Counted from the first letter of the stretch, positions 6,791 through 14,904 are shown. The stretch is 29,484 nucleotides of DNA from Sphingomonadaceae bacterium (GCA_016742125.1 JACVCM010000036.1:1-29484), one strand, 5' to 3'. The notes: generated by a model not told the origin, from the sequence alone. Numbers and translations: made by a program.

Positions 6791-6822
6791 AAAATAAAAG
6801 GGCCGGAGATTACTCTCCAGCC
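6791..6822 (-). terminator. Intrinsic terminator between GST and small terminase
   Basis: Read on the minus strand, GGCTGGAGA, loop GTAA, TCTCCGGCC makes a 9-bp stem (one G-U pair) followed at once by CTTTTATTTT. It lies 20 bases before the small-terminase start and 147 bases after the GST stop. It could end the GST transcript, or act as an attenuator for the capsid cluster because a candidate promoter lies between the GST stop and the hairpin. Confidence 0.75.
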
Positions 6823-6889
6823 CCGGAACCGGCGATCGCAGCAGGGACAACAGCGCCCGGTTGCGAATCGCAATTTTCGACTATGCCTA

Positions 6890-6918
6890 TTTGTACCCCA
6901 ATGGCGTTACGATGTCAA
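6890..6918 (-). promoter_or_regulatory. Candidate sigma-70 promoter in front of the capsid cluster
   Basis: On the minus strand a perfect TTGACA (6918-6913) is followed after 17 bases by TACAAA (6895-6890), 4 of 6 matches to the -10 consensus. The region around it is markedly A+T-rich compared with its surroundings. Transcription would start near 6883 and meet the terminator hairpin after about 90 bases. This is a motif-based prediction only. Confidence 0.45.
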
Positions 6919-6969
6919 TATCTTTTTACCGATATGGTTATATTATTTGTTTTCGGAACGTCGTGCCCT

Positions 6970-7605
6970 TCATGACCCCAGCATTTTCTTCTCTCGCCGG
7001 ATCCAGTCGACAAAGCTTGGTCTTGCATGGATCGCGGCCAGATAGGTTGTGAGTTTGGGATAGGCCTCTGCGTCCACGGCATATCCGGCATGGCCTGCAT
7101 TGACGAACGGGCTGGCGACCGCGATGTCGGCCAGCGTCAGGCTGTCGCCGACCAGATAGCCGGATGGGCGGATGACGCCTTCCAGATAATCGCAGACGGG
7201 CGTCATGTCCGCTTCACCCTTTGCTGCCGCCGCTTCATCGCCGGGTTTGCCGATGAATTTCGGCGACACGATCCGGTTGAAGAAGATCGGACCGGCGGCC
7301 GCCACCACTATCGTGTCGGCGAATTCATCGAACCAAACGGTCCGTGCGCGGTTCTCGGCATCGGCAGGGATCAGGGGCGTCCCGGGATATTTGGTGTCGA
7401 TATAGGTGACGATAGCTGTTGAATCCGAAATGCTGAAATCACCATCGGCAAAGCCCGGCATCTTGCGGAAAGGGGAACAGGCCAGAAAATCGGGATTCTG
7501 CTCGCCAAGGCCGACAGGAACAAGCTCCAGCGTCAACGCCTTTTCAGCGGCGAAGGCGAGGACTTTGCGGACAAAGGGGGACAAGGGGGCACCGTACAGG
7601 ATCAT
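6970..7605 (-). CDS. Glutathione S-transferase family protein (211 aa)
   Basis: A cytosolic GST-fold protein. The N-terminal thioredoxin-like domain starts MILYGAPLSPFVRKVLAFAA, with SPF at the usual catalytic position, then KMPGFADGDFSISDSTAIVT with the cis-Pro (MPGF) and the glutathione-binding D-S dyad. The C-terminal all-alpha domain contains GDSLTLADIAVASPF, the conserved N-capping box. The frame extends to 7647, but ATG 7605 has a GGAGA ribosome site and starts exactly at the fold, so I take 211 residues. Substrate is not predictable from sequence. It is a single gene, divergent from the small membrane protein at 7748, and its message probably ends at the terminator at 6791-6822. Confidence 0.93.
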   Translation of the reverse strand: MILYGAPLSPFVRKVLAFAAEKALTLELVPVGLGEQNPDFLACSPFRKMPGFADGDFSISDSTAIVTYIDTKYPGTPLIPADAENRARTVWFDEFADTIVVAAAGPIFFNRIVSPKFIGKPGDEAAAAKGEADMTPVCDYLEGVIRPSGYLVGDSLTLADIAVASPFVNAGHAGYAVDAEAYPKLTTYLAAIHARPSFVDWIRREKKMLGS

Positions 7606-7747
7606 GAATCTCTCCAGAAAAAGGCCTGAATCGGCCTGGGCGTTCACACTGCCAATTCAGTAGCATTTTGCAACTGTTATCGGCTCGACGGAACAAAATC
7701 CTCCAGCCGCGATTCTTGCAGCATGGTTTAACAAGGGAGCAGAAAAC

Positions 7748-8059
7748 ATGATCGAGGAACGCATCACCGAAACCACCGATGCCCAGGGAAATGTCGTGGA
7801 GCGCACGATCGAGCGCGACAGCGGCCCGGCGGCGGTTACGGTCAACACCACCCCGCATAGTTCGGGCGGCGGGTTCGGCGGCATCATGGCCGTCATCCTG
7901 CTGCTTGCTCTGGTAGTCGGCGGTTATTTCCTGTTTGCGAACAGCGACAGCGAGGTTCGCAAGGACGATGCCATCGCCGAAGCGGCCGATAATGTCGGTG
8001 CTGCCGCCGAAAAGGCCGGAAATGCAGTCGAGAAGGCCGCGGAGAAGATCGCAAACTAA
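7748..8059 (+). CDS. Small single-TM hypothetical protein (103 aa)
   Basis: A 103-residue protein with three parts. A polar N-terminus starts MIEERITETTDAQGNVVERT and ends in a Gly-rich stretch (SSGGGFGG). One transmembrane helix follows (about 46-64, IMAVILLLALVVGGYFLF). A C-terminal amphipathic, Ala/Glu/Lys-rich helix (AADNVGAAAEKAGNAVEKAA) resembles apolipoprotein-like or LEA-like repeats. A GGGAG ribosome site precedes ATG 7748. A terminator follows at 8089-8144, so it is probably monocistronic. I recognise no named family. The tail could associate with membrane or nucleoid surfaces, but that is a guess. Confidence 0.85.
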   Translation: MIEERITETTDAQGNVVERTIERDSGPAAVTVNTTPHSSGGGFGGIMAVILLLALVVGGYFLFANSDSEVRKDDAIAEAADNVGAAAEKAGNAVEKAAEKIAN

Positions 8060-8088
8060 AAACGACGGCAAAAGCCGCAGCAACCGTT

Positions 8089-8144
8089 GCCGTGCCCAGG
8101 CGTGCCGTCCCCCCCGGGACGCCTGGCACGGCTTCTGCTTTTTT
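8089..8144 (+). terminator. Intrinsic terminator after the 103-aa membrane protein
   Basis: GCCGTGCCCAGGCG (8089-8102) pairs with CGCCTGGCACGGC (8120-8132) with one bulged base. It is followed by TTCTGCTTTTTT. A very stable G+C-rich hairpin with a T-run on the plus strand, 30 bases behind the stop codon. Confidence 0.85.
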
Positions 8145-8200
8145 GGCCACCGCCGAATTTGGCTTCACGCATCTGGTGAAGCGCGCCATAACCACCGATA

Positions 8201-10792
8201 GTGATCGAGACCCTCCTGTTCCTTGCGCTGCTTGTGGTCGGCTTTGTGCTGTGGTTGACACGGGCTGACATCAAATATCTGCATCGTCGCATACAGGAGC
8301 TTGAGGGTCGGCTGGGTGCGCCGGACCTGCCGGAAGCGATGCAAGGCGCACCGCCCGCTACACACACCGTCCCCAAGGTCCGGACCGCCTCGGTTGTGTC
8401 GGGCGCGCCCCGGCCACCGGCGCCGACTGTGCCAGAGCCGCAGCCAGAGGCCAGGGCTTCCCGCCAGTCCCCGTTCGCCGACCTCAGCTTCGAAAGCCTG
8501 ATCGGCGGCAAGCTTCCCATCTGGATCGGCGGGATCAGCCTTGTTTTTGCGGGTTTCTTCCTTGTGCGATACACGATCGAGGCCGGGCTGTTCGGTCCTG
8601 GCGCGCGGTCGGTGACCGCGACGATCTTTGCGCTTGCGATGATCGCGATGAGCGAGCTCGGCGGCAAGCTGCCCAAAGTCGGCACCAGCTTCTCGGCCGA
8701 CCCCCGCATAGGCCAGAGCCTCGCAGGCGCAGGCGTCGCGATTCTGTATGGAACATTATACATGGCCGCAGAGATCTACGGCCTGATCAGCGTCGGGGCC
8801 GCCTTCATCCTGGTCATCCTCACAACCGCCATTGCCTTTGCCTTATCGCTGCGCCACGGCCCACCCGTGGCCTTGATGGGCCTTGTCGGCGGGTTCGCCG
8901 CGCCGTGGGTCGCTGGCATGGGGGCCAGCGACCTGCCGACCTTGCTGCTCTATCTCGCGGTCTTCATCGCTGCGCTGTTCGGGCTCGCCGTCTGGCGTCG
9001 CTGGCTGTGGTTGCTGGTACTGGCGAGCGGCGGCGGGCTGGCGTGGAGCCTCGCGATGCTGGCGACGGCGAACAGCAATCTTGGTCTGCTTGGAGGCTTT
9101 ATCGCGATTACCGGCGGCGGCGCGCTTCTCGCGACCAAGCGTCTTGACCAAAACAGCGGCATCTGGGTGCAGCTTGCACGCTATGCCCCGTTGGCGCTGG
9201 CTTTCGTCCAGCTTACGCTGCTCTTGCCCAAAATGGATTTCTCGGCGACCGCATGGCTCTTCTACTTCGCGCTCTCGATCCTCGCGATCGCACTCGCCTG
9301 GCGCGACCGGGCGCTGCTGCCGCTGGTCGCTGGCGCGCTGTTGCTCGCAATGGGACCGCTCGGTCTGGCATGGGAAGCCGTTGGCGCGCTAAGAACAGAT
9401 ATCTTCATGACAGCTGTCATAACTGCTTTGTTCGGCGGCGCGGGACATATCCGCGCGCGTCGGTCGGTCGACGCGTCGACAGCCTGGGCGATAATCGGAA
9501 TCGCCGCGCCTGTCCTCTGCTGGTTTACCGCATCGTTTGCCAGCACAGGGGACGCCGACCGTCTGTGGGCGCTACTCGCCATCATGGCCGCCAGCCCTGC
9601 GGCATGGACCGCATGGGAATGGCACAGGAAAGGCCGTGACCCGGCGCTCCAGCCATGGGCAACCATCGCAGCCGCGTTACTGCTGTGGATGGCGGCGATC
9701 CTGCTGCTCGATGAGGAATGGGCCGCCAGCTATACCGCTCTGGTCGCCCTTGCTGTTGCGGCTTGGGCAAGAGTCACCGTCGGCAAATGGGAACGCCGCG
9801 TTGGCTGGGTGCCGCTTGGCTCGGCGATGATCCTGACCTTTGCCATGTCCTGGCGCTTCACCCACGCTATCGGCGCTTCGCTGTCAGGGACGGGTGCCTT
9901 TTACAACCTCCTGCCGCCGGTCGGAGAGGCGTTGCGTACGACACTGGTGCCTGCAATTCTGATCGGTGTTCTTGCCCGACGGTCTCTCTTTGCCAGCGGT
10001 CGGCGCACGCGCGCGCTTGTGCTGTTCGTCGGGGGTGCCGGTTTGGTTGCCTTCTTGTGGCTGCTGGCCAAGCAACCAGCCCACATCGTCTCGCCTTCCG
10101 ATTTCATCCGCCTCGGTTTCACCGAACGAGCGATCATCACCCAGGCATTGTTCGCCATTGGATGGCTGTGCTTCGCGGAGGCGAGGAAGCGACCTGAATG
10201 GTCATCACTGAAATTTACGGCTTGGATTCTGTCGGCGATCGCGCTGTACCGCGTCATCTGGTTCGATCTTTTTATCCATAACCCACTATTCGATCCACAA
10301 GCTGTCGGACCGGTGCCAGTTGCCAATTTGCTTACCTTGCATTTGGCGCTTGTGGCGCTTTGGCTTTGGCTGATGGCACGCGAAGTCCCGCAACGATTGG
10401 TTTTGCCTAGCAAGGCGCTTGGGCTGGGTGCAATGATTGTGGCCGTGCTGGCGACTATAAGGCAGACCGTGCAAGGCAATCTGGTTTCAGGAGCCTACGT
10501 CGGTATCGGCGAAAATTATCTCTATTCGGCCGGATTACTCGTACTCGCTGTAAGCTGGCTGGCGCTCGGCATCAAGCGCAAGACAAAACTACTGCGCGTG
10601 GCGGGTCTCTCGCTTCTCACCGCTATTACATTGAAGGTGTTCCTGATTGACGCTGCGGCACTGACAGGAATTCTCCGGATTCTGTCATTTCTCGGACTGG
10701 GTATTGCACTTATTGGCATCGGCTGGGCCTACGGCCGATTGATGGGGCTTGGACCGAGCGAAGCTCCCCCAAAGGAACAAGCCTTCTCCTGA
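8201..10792 (+). CDS. DUF2339 family large membrane protein (863 aa)
   Basis: A very large polytopic inner-membrane protein. An N-terminal helix (MIETLLFLALLVVGFVLWLT) is followed by a coiled-coil-like stretch (YLHRRIQELEGRLG). A Pro/Ala-rich linker comes next (residues about 45-90). The DUF2339 signature block is LSFESLIGGKLPIWIGGISL, and more than twenty hydrophobic segments follow to the C-terminus, with GGFAAPWVAG and similar Gly-rich turns. Length is typical for the family (about 850-950). The start is GTG 8201 with a weak ribosome site. Biochemical function of DUF2339 is unknown; a role in the cell envelope has been supposed from topology. The short gap to the next gene (27 bp) suggests cotranscription. 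Confidence 0.93.
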   Translation: MIETLLFLALLVVGFVLWLTRADIKYLHRRIQELEGRLGAPDLPEAMQGAPPATHTVPKVRTASVVSGAPRPPAPTVPEPQPEARASRQSPFADLSFESLIGGKLPIWIGGISLVFAGFFLVRYTIEAGLFGPGARSVTATIFALAMIAMSELGGKLPKVGTSFSADPRIGQSLAGAGVAILYGTLYMAAEIYGLISVGAAFILVILTTAIAFALSLRHGPPVALMGLVGGFAAPWVAGMGASDLPTLLLYLAVFIAALFGLAVWRRWLWLLVLASGGGLAWSLAMLATANSNLGLLGGFIAITGGGALLATKRLDQNSGIWVQLARYAPLALAFVQLTLLLPKMDFSATAWLFYFALSILAIALAWRDRALLPLVAGALLLAMGPLGLAWEAVGALRTDIFMTAVITALFGGAGHIRARRSVDASTAWAIIGIAAPVLCWFTASFASTGDADRLWALLAIMAASPAAWTAWEWHRKGRDPALQPWATIAAALLLWMAAILLLDEEWAASYTALVALAVAAWARVTVGKWERRVGWVPLGSAMILTFAMSWRFTHAIGASLSGTGAFYNLLPPVGEALRTTLVPAILIGVLARRSLFASGRRTRALVLFVGGAGLVAFLWLLAKQPAHIVSPSDFIRLGFTERAIITQALFAIGWLCFAEARKRPEWSSLKFTAWILSAIALYRVIWFDLFIHNPLFDPQAVGPVPVANLLTLHLALVALWLWLMAREVPQRLVLPSKALGLGAMIVAVLATIRQTVQGNLVSGAYVGIGENYLYSAGLLVLAVSWLALGIKRKTKLLRVAGLSLLTAITLKVFLIDAAALTGILRILSFLGLGIALIGIGWAYGRLMGLGPSEAPPKEQAFS

Positions 10793-10819
10793 CGCGTTTG
10801 CCCCGCCAAGGAGCAAATC

Positions 10820-11023
10820 ATGCCGACAATTTTGGACATCGCCGGAAAGCCGATTCCGCCACGCAATCGTGCACGGCGCAGGTTGCAAAGTCAGGACATT
10901 CGCGATCTGTTGAAAATACTTATCGTGATTTTGCTCGTGATTACCGGGTTTTTTGCATTTGTCCCCGAACGCAACGCAGCCGAAGAAATTCGCGTGGCGG
11001 CAGCGCAAAAGGCCCAAGGCTGA
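10820..11023 (+). CDS. Small single-TM hypothetical protein (67 aa)
   Basis: A 67-residue protein with a basic N-terminus (MPTILDIAGKPIPPRNRARR), one transmembrane helix (about 31-48, LKILIVILLVITGFFAFV) and a short Ala-rich tail. An AAGGAG ribosome site seven bases before ATG 10820 strongly supports translation. It lies 27 bp after the DUF2339 gene and 43 bp before the YqaA-like gene on the same strand, so it may be part of a small membrane-protein operon. No family is recognised. Confidence 0.8.
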   Translation: MPTILDIAGKPIPPRNRARRRLQSQDIRDLLKILIVILLVITGFFAFVPERNAAEEIRVAAAQKAQG

Positions 11024-11066
11024 ATTACTTGGACAAAGGTTGCGCCGCGCTCTAGGGCCGCGGTCC

Positions 11067-11720
11067 ATGCTTAAACGCCTGTACGACTGGATGATGGACA
11101 AGGCGGGGCATGCTCACGCTGAACGTTGGCTGTTTCTTTTTTCGTTCGTCGAATCCAGCTTTTTCCCAATTCCACCTCACCCACTACTCGGCCTGATGTG
11201 CCTGGCGCGACCCGATAGGGCGCTGCGCTACGGCTTTACCTGCACAGTCGCCTCGGTACTCGGCGGGCTGTTCGGTTACGCTATCGGATATTTTGCCTAT
11301 GAAGCGGTCGGCATCTCGCTGCTGAAAGCACTTGGATTGTGGGAGAGTTTCCCTGCTGCCGCCTGTTACCTGCGCGAATTCGGCGCCGAGATCATCCTTA
11401 TAAAGGGCGCCACGCCCATCCCGTTCAAATTGTTGACTTTGACCGCTGGCTTCATCCAGATGAACCTGTTCACCTTCATTTGGGCCAGCATTCTCAGCCG
11501 GGCTTTTCAGTTCATGCTGGTCGGATTCCTCTTCTGGAAATTTGGCCGGCCGATCAAGGCGTTCATTGACAAGTATCTGGCATGGGTGACAGCGGCGTTC
11601 CTCGTCGCCGTGGTCGGCGGATTTATCGCCATTTCGATGCTCGCAGGCGGCGGTGCAGAAAAAAGCGACAAATGCTCGAGCGTGACGACGATGGAAGCGC
11701 TGTCGCAAAAGGCACGCTGA
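11067..11720 (+). CDS. YqaA/DedA-like (VTT/SNARE-associated domain) membrane protein
   Basis: A 217-residue polytopic membrane protein of the VTT-domain superfamily. Blocks: WLFLFSFVESSFFPIPPHPL (acidic residue and Pro-rich re-entrant segment), TVASVLGGLFGYAIGYFA, and ILIKGATPIPFKLLTLTAGF, which matches the second re-entrant signature of YqaA-type proteins. Two C-terminal helices follow. Related DedA proteins take part in lipid-carrier and membrane homeostasis; the substrate here is unknown. The open frame begins at 10953 and overlaps the previous gene, but the family start is MLKRLYDWMMDKAG at ATG 11067, giving the usual length of about 200-220. The ribosome site is weak (GGGCCGCGG). Confidence 0.9.
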   Translation: MLKRLYDWMMDKAGHAHAERWLFLFSFVESSFFPIPPHPLLGLMCLARPDRALRYGFTCTVASVLGGLFGYAIGYFAYEAVGISLLKALGLWESFPAAACYLREFGAEIILIKGATPIPFKLLTLTAGFIQMNLFTFIWASILSRAFQFMLVGFLFWKFGRPIKAFIDKYLAWVTAAFLVAVVGGFIAISMLAGGGAEKSDKCSSVTTMEALSQKAR

Positions 11721-11772
11721 CCTGCAGACAGGTTAGCCAGTTGTTAAGCCTGTTTGAGATAAAATTGTGGGT

Positions 11773-12120
11773 ATGGATAACAGCTCGCGCAACACCGTGA
11801 TATTTATCGCGACGATCACTTTTTCCGCCATGCTGCTGATGGCGGCGCATTTCTACGCCGACTGGAAAAAGGAGGAAACTGCGCAGGCTCCAACTGCCGC
11901 AGTTGCCGCGCCAGTGGTGCAGCAGCCAAGCGTCGAGGAAACACCCGCAACCGACCAGGAGGAAGAGGAGTTTCCGGAAGAAGAGGATTTCCCGGCGATG
12001 GGGGAGCCTACCGTCGACTTGGACGAGAATGACTCGCCCGCTCCAGCGCCGGCGCCACTGCCAGCGCCCCAGCCGGTTTACGAACAACAGGTTCCTCAGG
12101 ACTATGCGGCGAACAACTGA
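11773..12120 (+). CDS. Single-TM protein with acidic, Pro-rich tail (115 aa)
   Basis: A 115-residue protein: short N-terminus (MDNSSRNTVIFIATITF), a transmembrane helix (about 8-25), then a hydrophilic tail with VQQPSVEETPATDQEEEEFP and a Pro/Ala stretch APAPAPLPAPQPVYEQQ. The tail is low-complexity and probably disordered in the periplasm. An in-frame GTG at 11767 would add two residues; neither start has a clear ribosome site. It converges with the VOC gene and overlaps its end by 19 bases. No family is recognised. A periplasm-spanning or scaffold role would be a guess. Confidence 0.7.
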   Translation: MDNSSRNTVIFIATITFSAMLLMAAHFYADWKKEETAQAPTAAVAAPVVQQPSVEETPATDQEEEEFPEEEDFPAMGEPTVDLDENDSPAPAPAPLPAPQPVYEQQVPQDYAANN

Positions 12121-12521
12121 GCGTCGTCGGCAAAGGCCTTGAATTCGAGCGCATTGCCGCTCGGGTCGTAAAAGAACATTGTCGCCTGCTCGCCTACCTC
12201 ACCTTTAAAGCGGATGTGTGGTTCGATACCGAAATGGATTCCGGCGCCTTTCACCCGCGCCGCCAGTTCCTCCCATTGCGGCATTGTCAGTACCACACCG
12301 AAATGCGGCACCGGCACGTCATGGCCATCGACTGCGTTATGTGTCGAAACCGCCCGTGCCGAGGCGTCGAGATGGGCGACAATCTGGTGTCCGTAAAAAT
12401 CGAAATCGATCCAATGATCCGATGACCGCCCTTCGGCGCAACCCATAATCTCGCCATAGAAAATCCGCGCTTCGGTCAAATCGTGTACCGGAAAAGCGAG
12501 ATGGAACGGGCGTAAGTTCAT
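12102..12521 (-). CDS. VOC-fold (glyoxalase/dioxygenase superfamily) protein (139 aa)
   Basis: A 139-residue vicinal-oxygen-chelate protein. Two beta-alpha-beta-beta-beta modules are visible: FHLAFPVHDLTEARIFYGEI (His7 as first metal ligand), FDFYGHQIVAHLD, then VPHFGVVLTMPQWEELAARV (His of the second module) and FFYDPSGNALEFKAF, whose Glu is the usual last ligand. The set His-His-Glu suggests a metal site is intact. Substrate and reaction are not predictable. ATG 12521 overlaps the TGA of the upstream gene as ATGA, so the two are coupled. The 3' end overlaps the convergent gene at 11773-12120. Confidence 0.9.
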   Translation of the reverse strand: MNLRPFHLAFPVHDLTEARIFYGEIMGCAEGRSSDHWIDFDFYGHQIVAHLDASARAVSTHNAVDGHDVPVPHFGVVLTMPQWEELAARVKGAGIHFGIEPHIRFKGEVGEQATMFFYDPSGNALEFKAFADDAQLFAA

Positions 12522-12883
12522 TTCGACCTTTCGGGTTTGGGCAGCGGCGCGTTCGCCGCTTCGGCAATAGCGAGTTCGCTGATCATTTGTCGAGCACAAG
12601 CCACCACCGCTGCGTCGTCGGCAACCCGACGACCGGCGCGCGCCGTTGCCGCCTCGGTCATCGCCACCGCCACCAGCTCGCGCGGCTGGCCAGTTTCGGC
12701 CATGATGCGGTCGCCGACAATACCTGCCCAGCGCCTGCCGCTGGCCTGAACGTCGATGCCGCCAGCAACCCCGCGTTTCTGCGCATCGGCAAGGACGGCG
12801 ATTTCGACGACGCAGGATATGTCGCGCTGGTGAGTTTCGGTGAGGGCGGTGGGGACGGCTAGAGCCAGAGCGAGTAGAAACAT
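12518..12883 (-). CDS. Secreted hypothetical protein (121 aa)
   Basis: A 121-residue protein beginning with a probable signal peptide (MFLLALALAVPTALTETHQR; cleavage near residues 14-17). The mature part has CVVEIAVLADAQKRG, GDRIMAETGQPRELV and two internal cysteines (SCVVE and ACARQM), which could form a disulphide in the periplasm. A Lys/Pro-rich end (PLPKPERSK) follows. It is the first gene of a two-gene unit with the VOC protein through an ATGA overlap. No family is recognised. Divergent to lnt with a 229-bp gap that holds repeat element C. Confidence 0.75.
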   Translation of the reverse strand: MFLLALALAVPTALTETHQRDISCVVEIAVLADAQKRGVAGGIDVQASGRRWAGIVGDRIMAETGQPRELVAVAMTEAATARAGRRVADDAAVVACARQMISELAIAEAANAPLPKPERSK

Positions 12884-12941
12884 GGCTGCGGATTAGCAGG
12901 CCGGAGGTGAACGGCAAGCAACAACCTTACCGCCGACCTCT

Positions 12942-13049
12942 GTCATTCCCGCGAAAGCCGGAATCCATGGCCTGAACTACAAGTTTGAATGACGACCGGC
13001 GGAAGTGCGGATGTTATCGGTCATGGATTCTCGCCTTCGCAGGAATGAC
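12942..13049. repeat. Palindromic element, family C (about 108 bp)
   Basis: Two 28-bp arms, GTCATTCCCGCGAAAGCC... (12942-12969) and ...GGCTTCGC-type CATGGATTCTCGCCTTCGC (13022-13049), are inverted copies with four mismatches, around a 52-bp centre. Repeats with GTCATTCCCGCGAAAG ends are widespread in proteobacterial intergenic DNA as far as I recall. It lies between the divergent genes at 12883 and 13113; I see no other feature in this gap. Confidence 0.8.
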
Positions 13050-13112
13050 GAGATTTGAGTTGAACCGTTTCCATGCTTTCTTTTTCTACTGCTAACGGCC
13101 AAAGACCGCTAC

Positions 13113-14891
13113 GTGCAAAAAATCTCCGGCATCTTCCAAAAATTCCCGCGCCTGACCGCCCTTATTGCAGGCTTTGTTTCTGCCACCGGCTTCGCGCCGT
13201 GGGGCCTGTGGCCGCTTACTCTCATCTGCTTCGCGCTGCTCATCCACCTGACCGCCAACGCCGGAACCGGCAAGCGGGCCTTCATGCTCGGCTGGCTGTT
13301 CGGGGTCGGGCATTTCACGTTCAGCAACCAGTGGATCGCGGTGGCATTCACCTTTCAGGCAGCAATGCCGATCTGGCTGGGCTATGTCGCGGTGGTGGCG
13401 CTGGCTCTGTATCTAGCGGTGTATCCGGCAATGGCGGCTTGGGGGGCGTGGTGGATTGCAAACCGATTAGAACCTCCCCGGAACGGGGAGGGGGACCATG
13501 CGAAGCACCGTGGAGGGATACGGGCAGGGTCACCTGACATCGAAGCGGCAGGATATCCGGCGGGTACACCTCTACCACCTTCGGCGGTTTCCCTCCCCGT
13601 GCAGGGGAGGATCACCCTCCCCCTCATCCTCGCCTTTGCCGGATTGTGGATCGTCACCGAATGGCTCCGCAGCTGGGTTTTCACCGGCTACGTCTGGAAT
13701 CCGCTCAGCGTCATCACAGTCCCCTTTCCCTTCATCGCCCAGCCTGCGAGTGCGGTCGGCACATATGGCTTGTCCGGCTTGATCCTGCTTGTCGTTGGCG
13801 GCGCGATAAAATTTTTGTCGCTATGGACGCGCGCGACTGCAGAAGAACGAAAAGGTAACGGATGGACAGGCTATTTTGCCGGCGGACTATTGCTGTTTGC
13901 GCTGGTCGCTACTGCACTCGTCCTGCGTCTGTCGTTATTCAGCGGCTATTACCGGTCCCCAGCACCAAAAGAGCCGGTGGCATTGACCATCGTCCAACCC
14001 AATATCTCCCAGGCCGACAAATATGCCCCCGGCTATGACGCAATCAATTTCGCCAAGCTGGCTATGAACAGCCGCCCCCTTGCCGACCAGGGCCCGCGCC
14101 TCCTGCTCTGGCCCGAGGCGGCAATCCCCGATTATCTCGAGGACGGCTACCCCTATCGCTATTACCAGTTCCAGCCCGGTGAGAGCGCCGCAGGGGCGCG
14201 GCAGCGACTTACGACCCTGATGGGCGAAGGGGATGTGCTGATTACCGGGGCCAACAGGCTGGTCATCGATAAAGGCCAGCTTGTAGCCGCCCGCAACAGC
14301 GTGTCGGCCATGGATTCGACCGGCAAATTGCTCGGCCATTATGACAAGGCGCATCTTGTGCCTTATGGCGAATATCTGCCGCTGCCTTGGCTGCTGCGTC
14401 CGCTTGGCCTTGCACGGTTGGTGCCGGGTGACCTGGATTTCTGGCCGGGGCCAGGGCCGCAGACCTTGACTGTCAAAGTAGGCGACAGACAGGTGAAGGT
14501 GGGAATGCAGATTTGCTATGAAATCATCTTTTCAGGGCAGACCGTCGATCGCAAAAATCGTCCCGATTTCATCTTCAATCCTTCGAACGACGCATGGTTC
14601 GGCAGAATCGGCCCGCCACAGCATCTCGCGCAGGCGAGGTTGCGCGCGATCGAAGAGGGGCTTCCCGTAATACGCGCGACGCCGACGGGCATCAGCGCTG
14701 TCATAGACGCCGACGGGCGTATCGTCAAAAGCTTGCCGCTCGGCAAAGCGGGGCGGATTGAAACGCGGTTGCCGCACGCGCACGCGCCAACTTTGTTTGC
14801 ACGATATGGCAATATCCTCCCGTTAGGCTTTGCGGCGCTGCTTATCGCATTTGCGCTGTTACCGCTTGCCCGCGCACGTGCATCCCGCTAA
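13113..14891 (+). CDS. lnt: Apolipoprotein N-acyltransferase with an in-frame repeat insertion (592 aa)
   Basis: Inner-membrane enzyme that adds the third acyl chain to the N-terminal cysteine of lipoproteins. The N-terminal half has several transmembrane helices; the C-terminal nitrilase-fold domain carries the complete triad: Glu335 (LLLWPEAAIPD), Lys412 (YDKAHLVPYGEYLP) and Cys468 (MQICYEIIF). A last helix anchors the C-terminus. It is about 50 residues longer than usual because residues about 120-167 are encoded by repeat element A3 (13471-13612), inserted between two transmembrane segments (WGAWWIANR and LILAFAGLWIVTEWLRSW) without breaking the frame. All key motifs remain, so it is probably active. 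GTG 13113 is the start, with a weak ribosome site. Confidence 0.95.
   Translation: MQKISGIFQKFPRLTALIAGFVSATGFAPWGLWPLTLICFALLIHLTANAGTGKRAFMLGWLFGVGHFTFSNQWIAVAFTFQAAMPIWLGYVAVVALALYLAVYPAMAAWGAWWIANRLEPPRNGEGDHAKHRGGIRAGSPDIEAAGYPAGTPLPPSAVSLPVQGRITLPLILAFAGLWIVTEWLRSWVFTGYVWNPLSVITVPFPFIAQPASAVGTYGLSGLILLVVGGAIKFLSLWTRATAEERKGNGWTGYFAGGLLLFALVATALVLRLSLFSGYYRSPAPKEPVALTIVQPNISQADKYAPGYDAINFAKLAMNSRPLADQGPRLLLWPEAAIPDYLEDGYPYRYYQFQPGESAAGARQRLTTLMGEGDVLITGANRLVIDKGQLVAARNSVSAMDSTGKLLGHYDKAHLVPYGEYLPLPWLLRPLGLARLVPGDLDFWPGPGPQTLTVKVGDRQVKVGMQICYEIIFSGQTVDRKNRPDFIFNPSNDAWFGRIGPPQHLAQARLRAIEEGLPVIRATPTGISAVIDADGRIVKSLPLGKAGRIETRLPHAHAPTLFARYGNILPLGFAALLIAFALLPLARARASR
13471..13612. repeat. Palindromic element, family A copy 3 (142 bp) inside lnt
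   Basis: Both arms are of type beta: the left end CCTCCCC-GGAAC-GGGGAGG (13473-13491) leads into GGGGACCATGCGAAGCACC, the right end CCACCTTCGGCGGTTTCC leads into CCTCCCC-GTGCA-GGGGAGG (13592-13610). By my boundaries it is 142 bp, the same length as copy 1. It is read through as part of lnt. Arms are degenerate relative to copy 1, which suggests an older insertion or adaptation to coding. Confidence 0.85.
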
Positions 14892-14904
14892 GGGCGCACC
14901 TCGA

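Noticed and set aside
6262..6873. Longer small-terminase start (203 codons)
   Set aside because: The extra N-terminus would cover the terminator hairpin and is Cys/Arg-rich; GTG 6771 has a strong ribosome site.
1..7000. An intact prophage with integrase and attachment sites
   Set aside because: No integrase, repressor, lysis gene, tRNA or direct repeats are visible at the cluster's right border; the left border is outside the window.
6861..7052. 63-codon plus-strand frame in the A+T-rich region next to GST
   Set aside because: No ribosome site, overlaps the GST 3' end on the other strand, and the region is better explained as a promoter.
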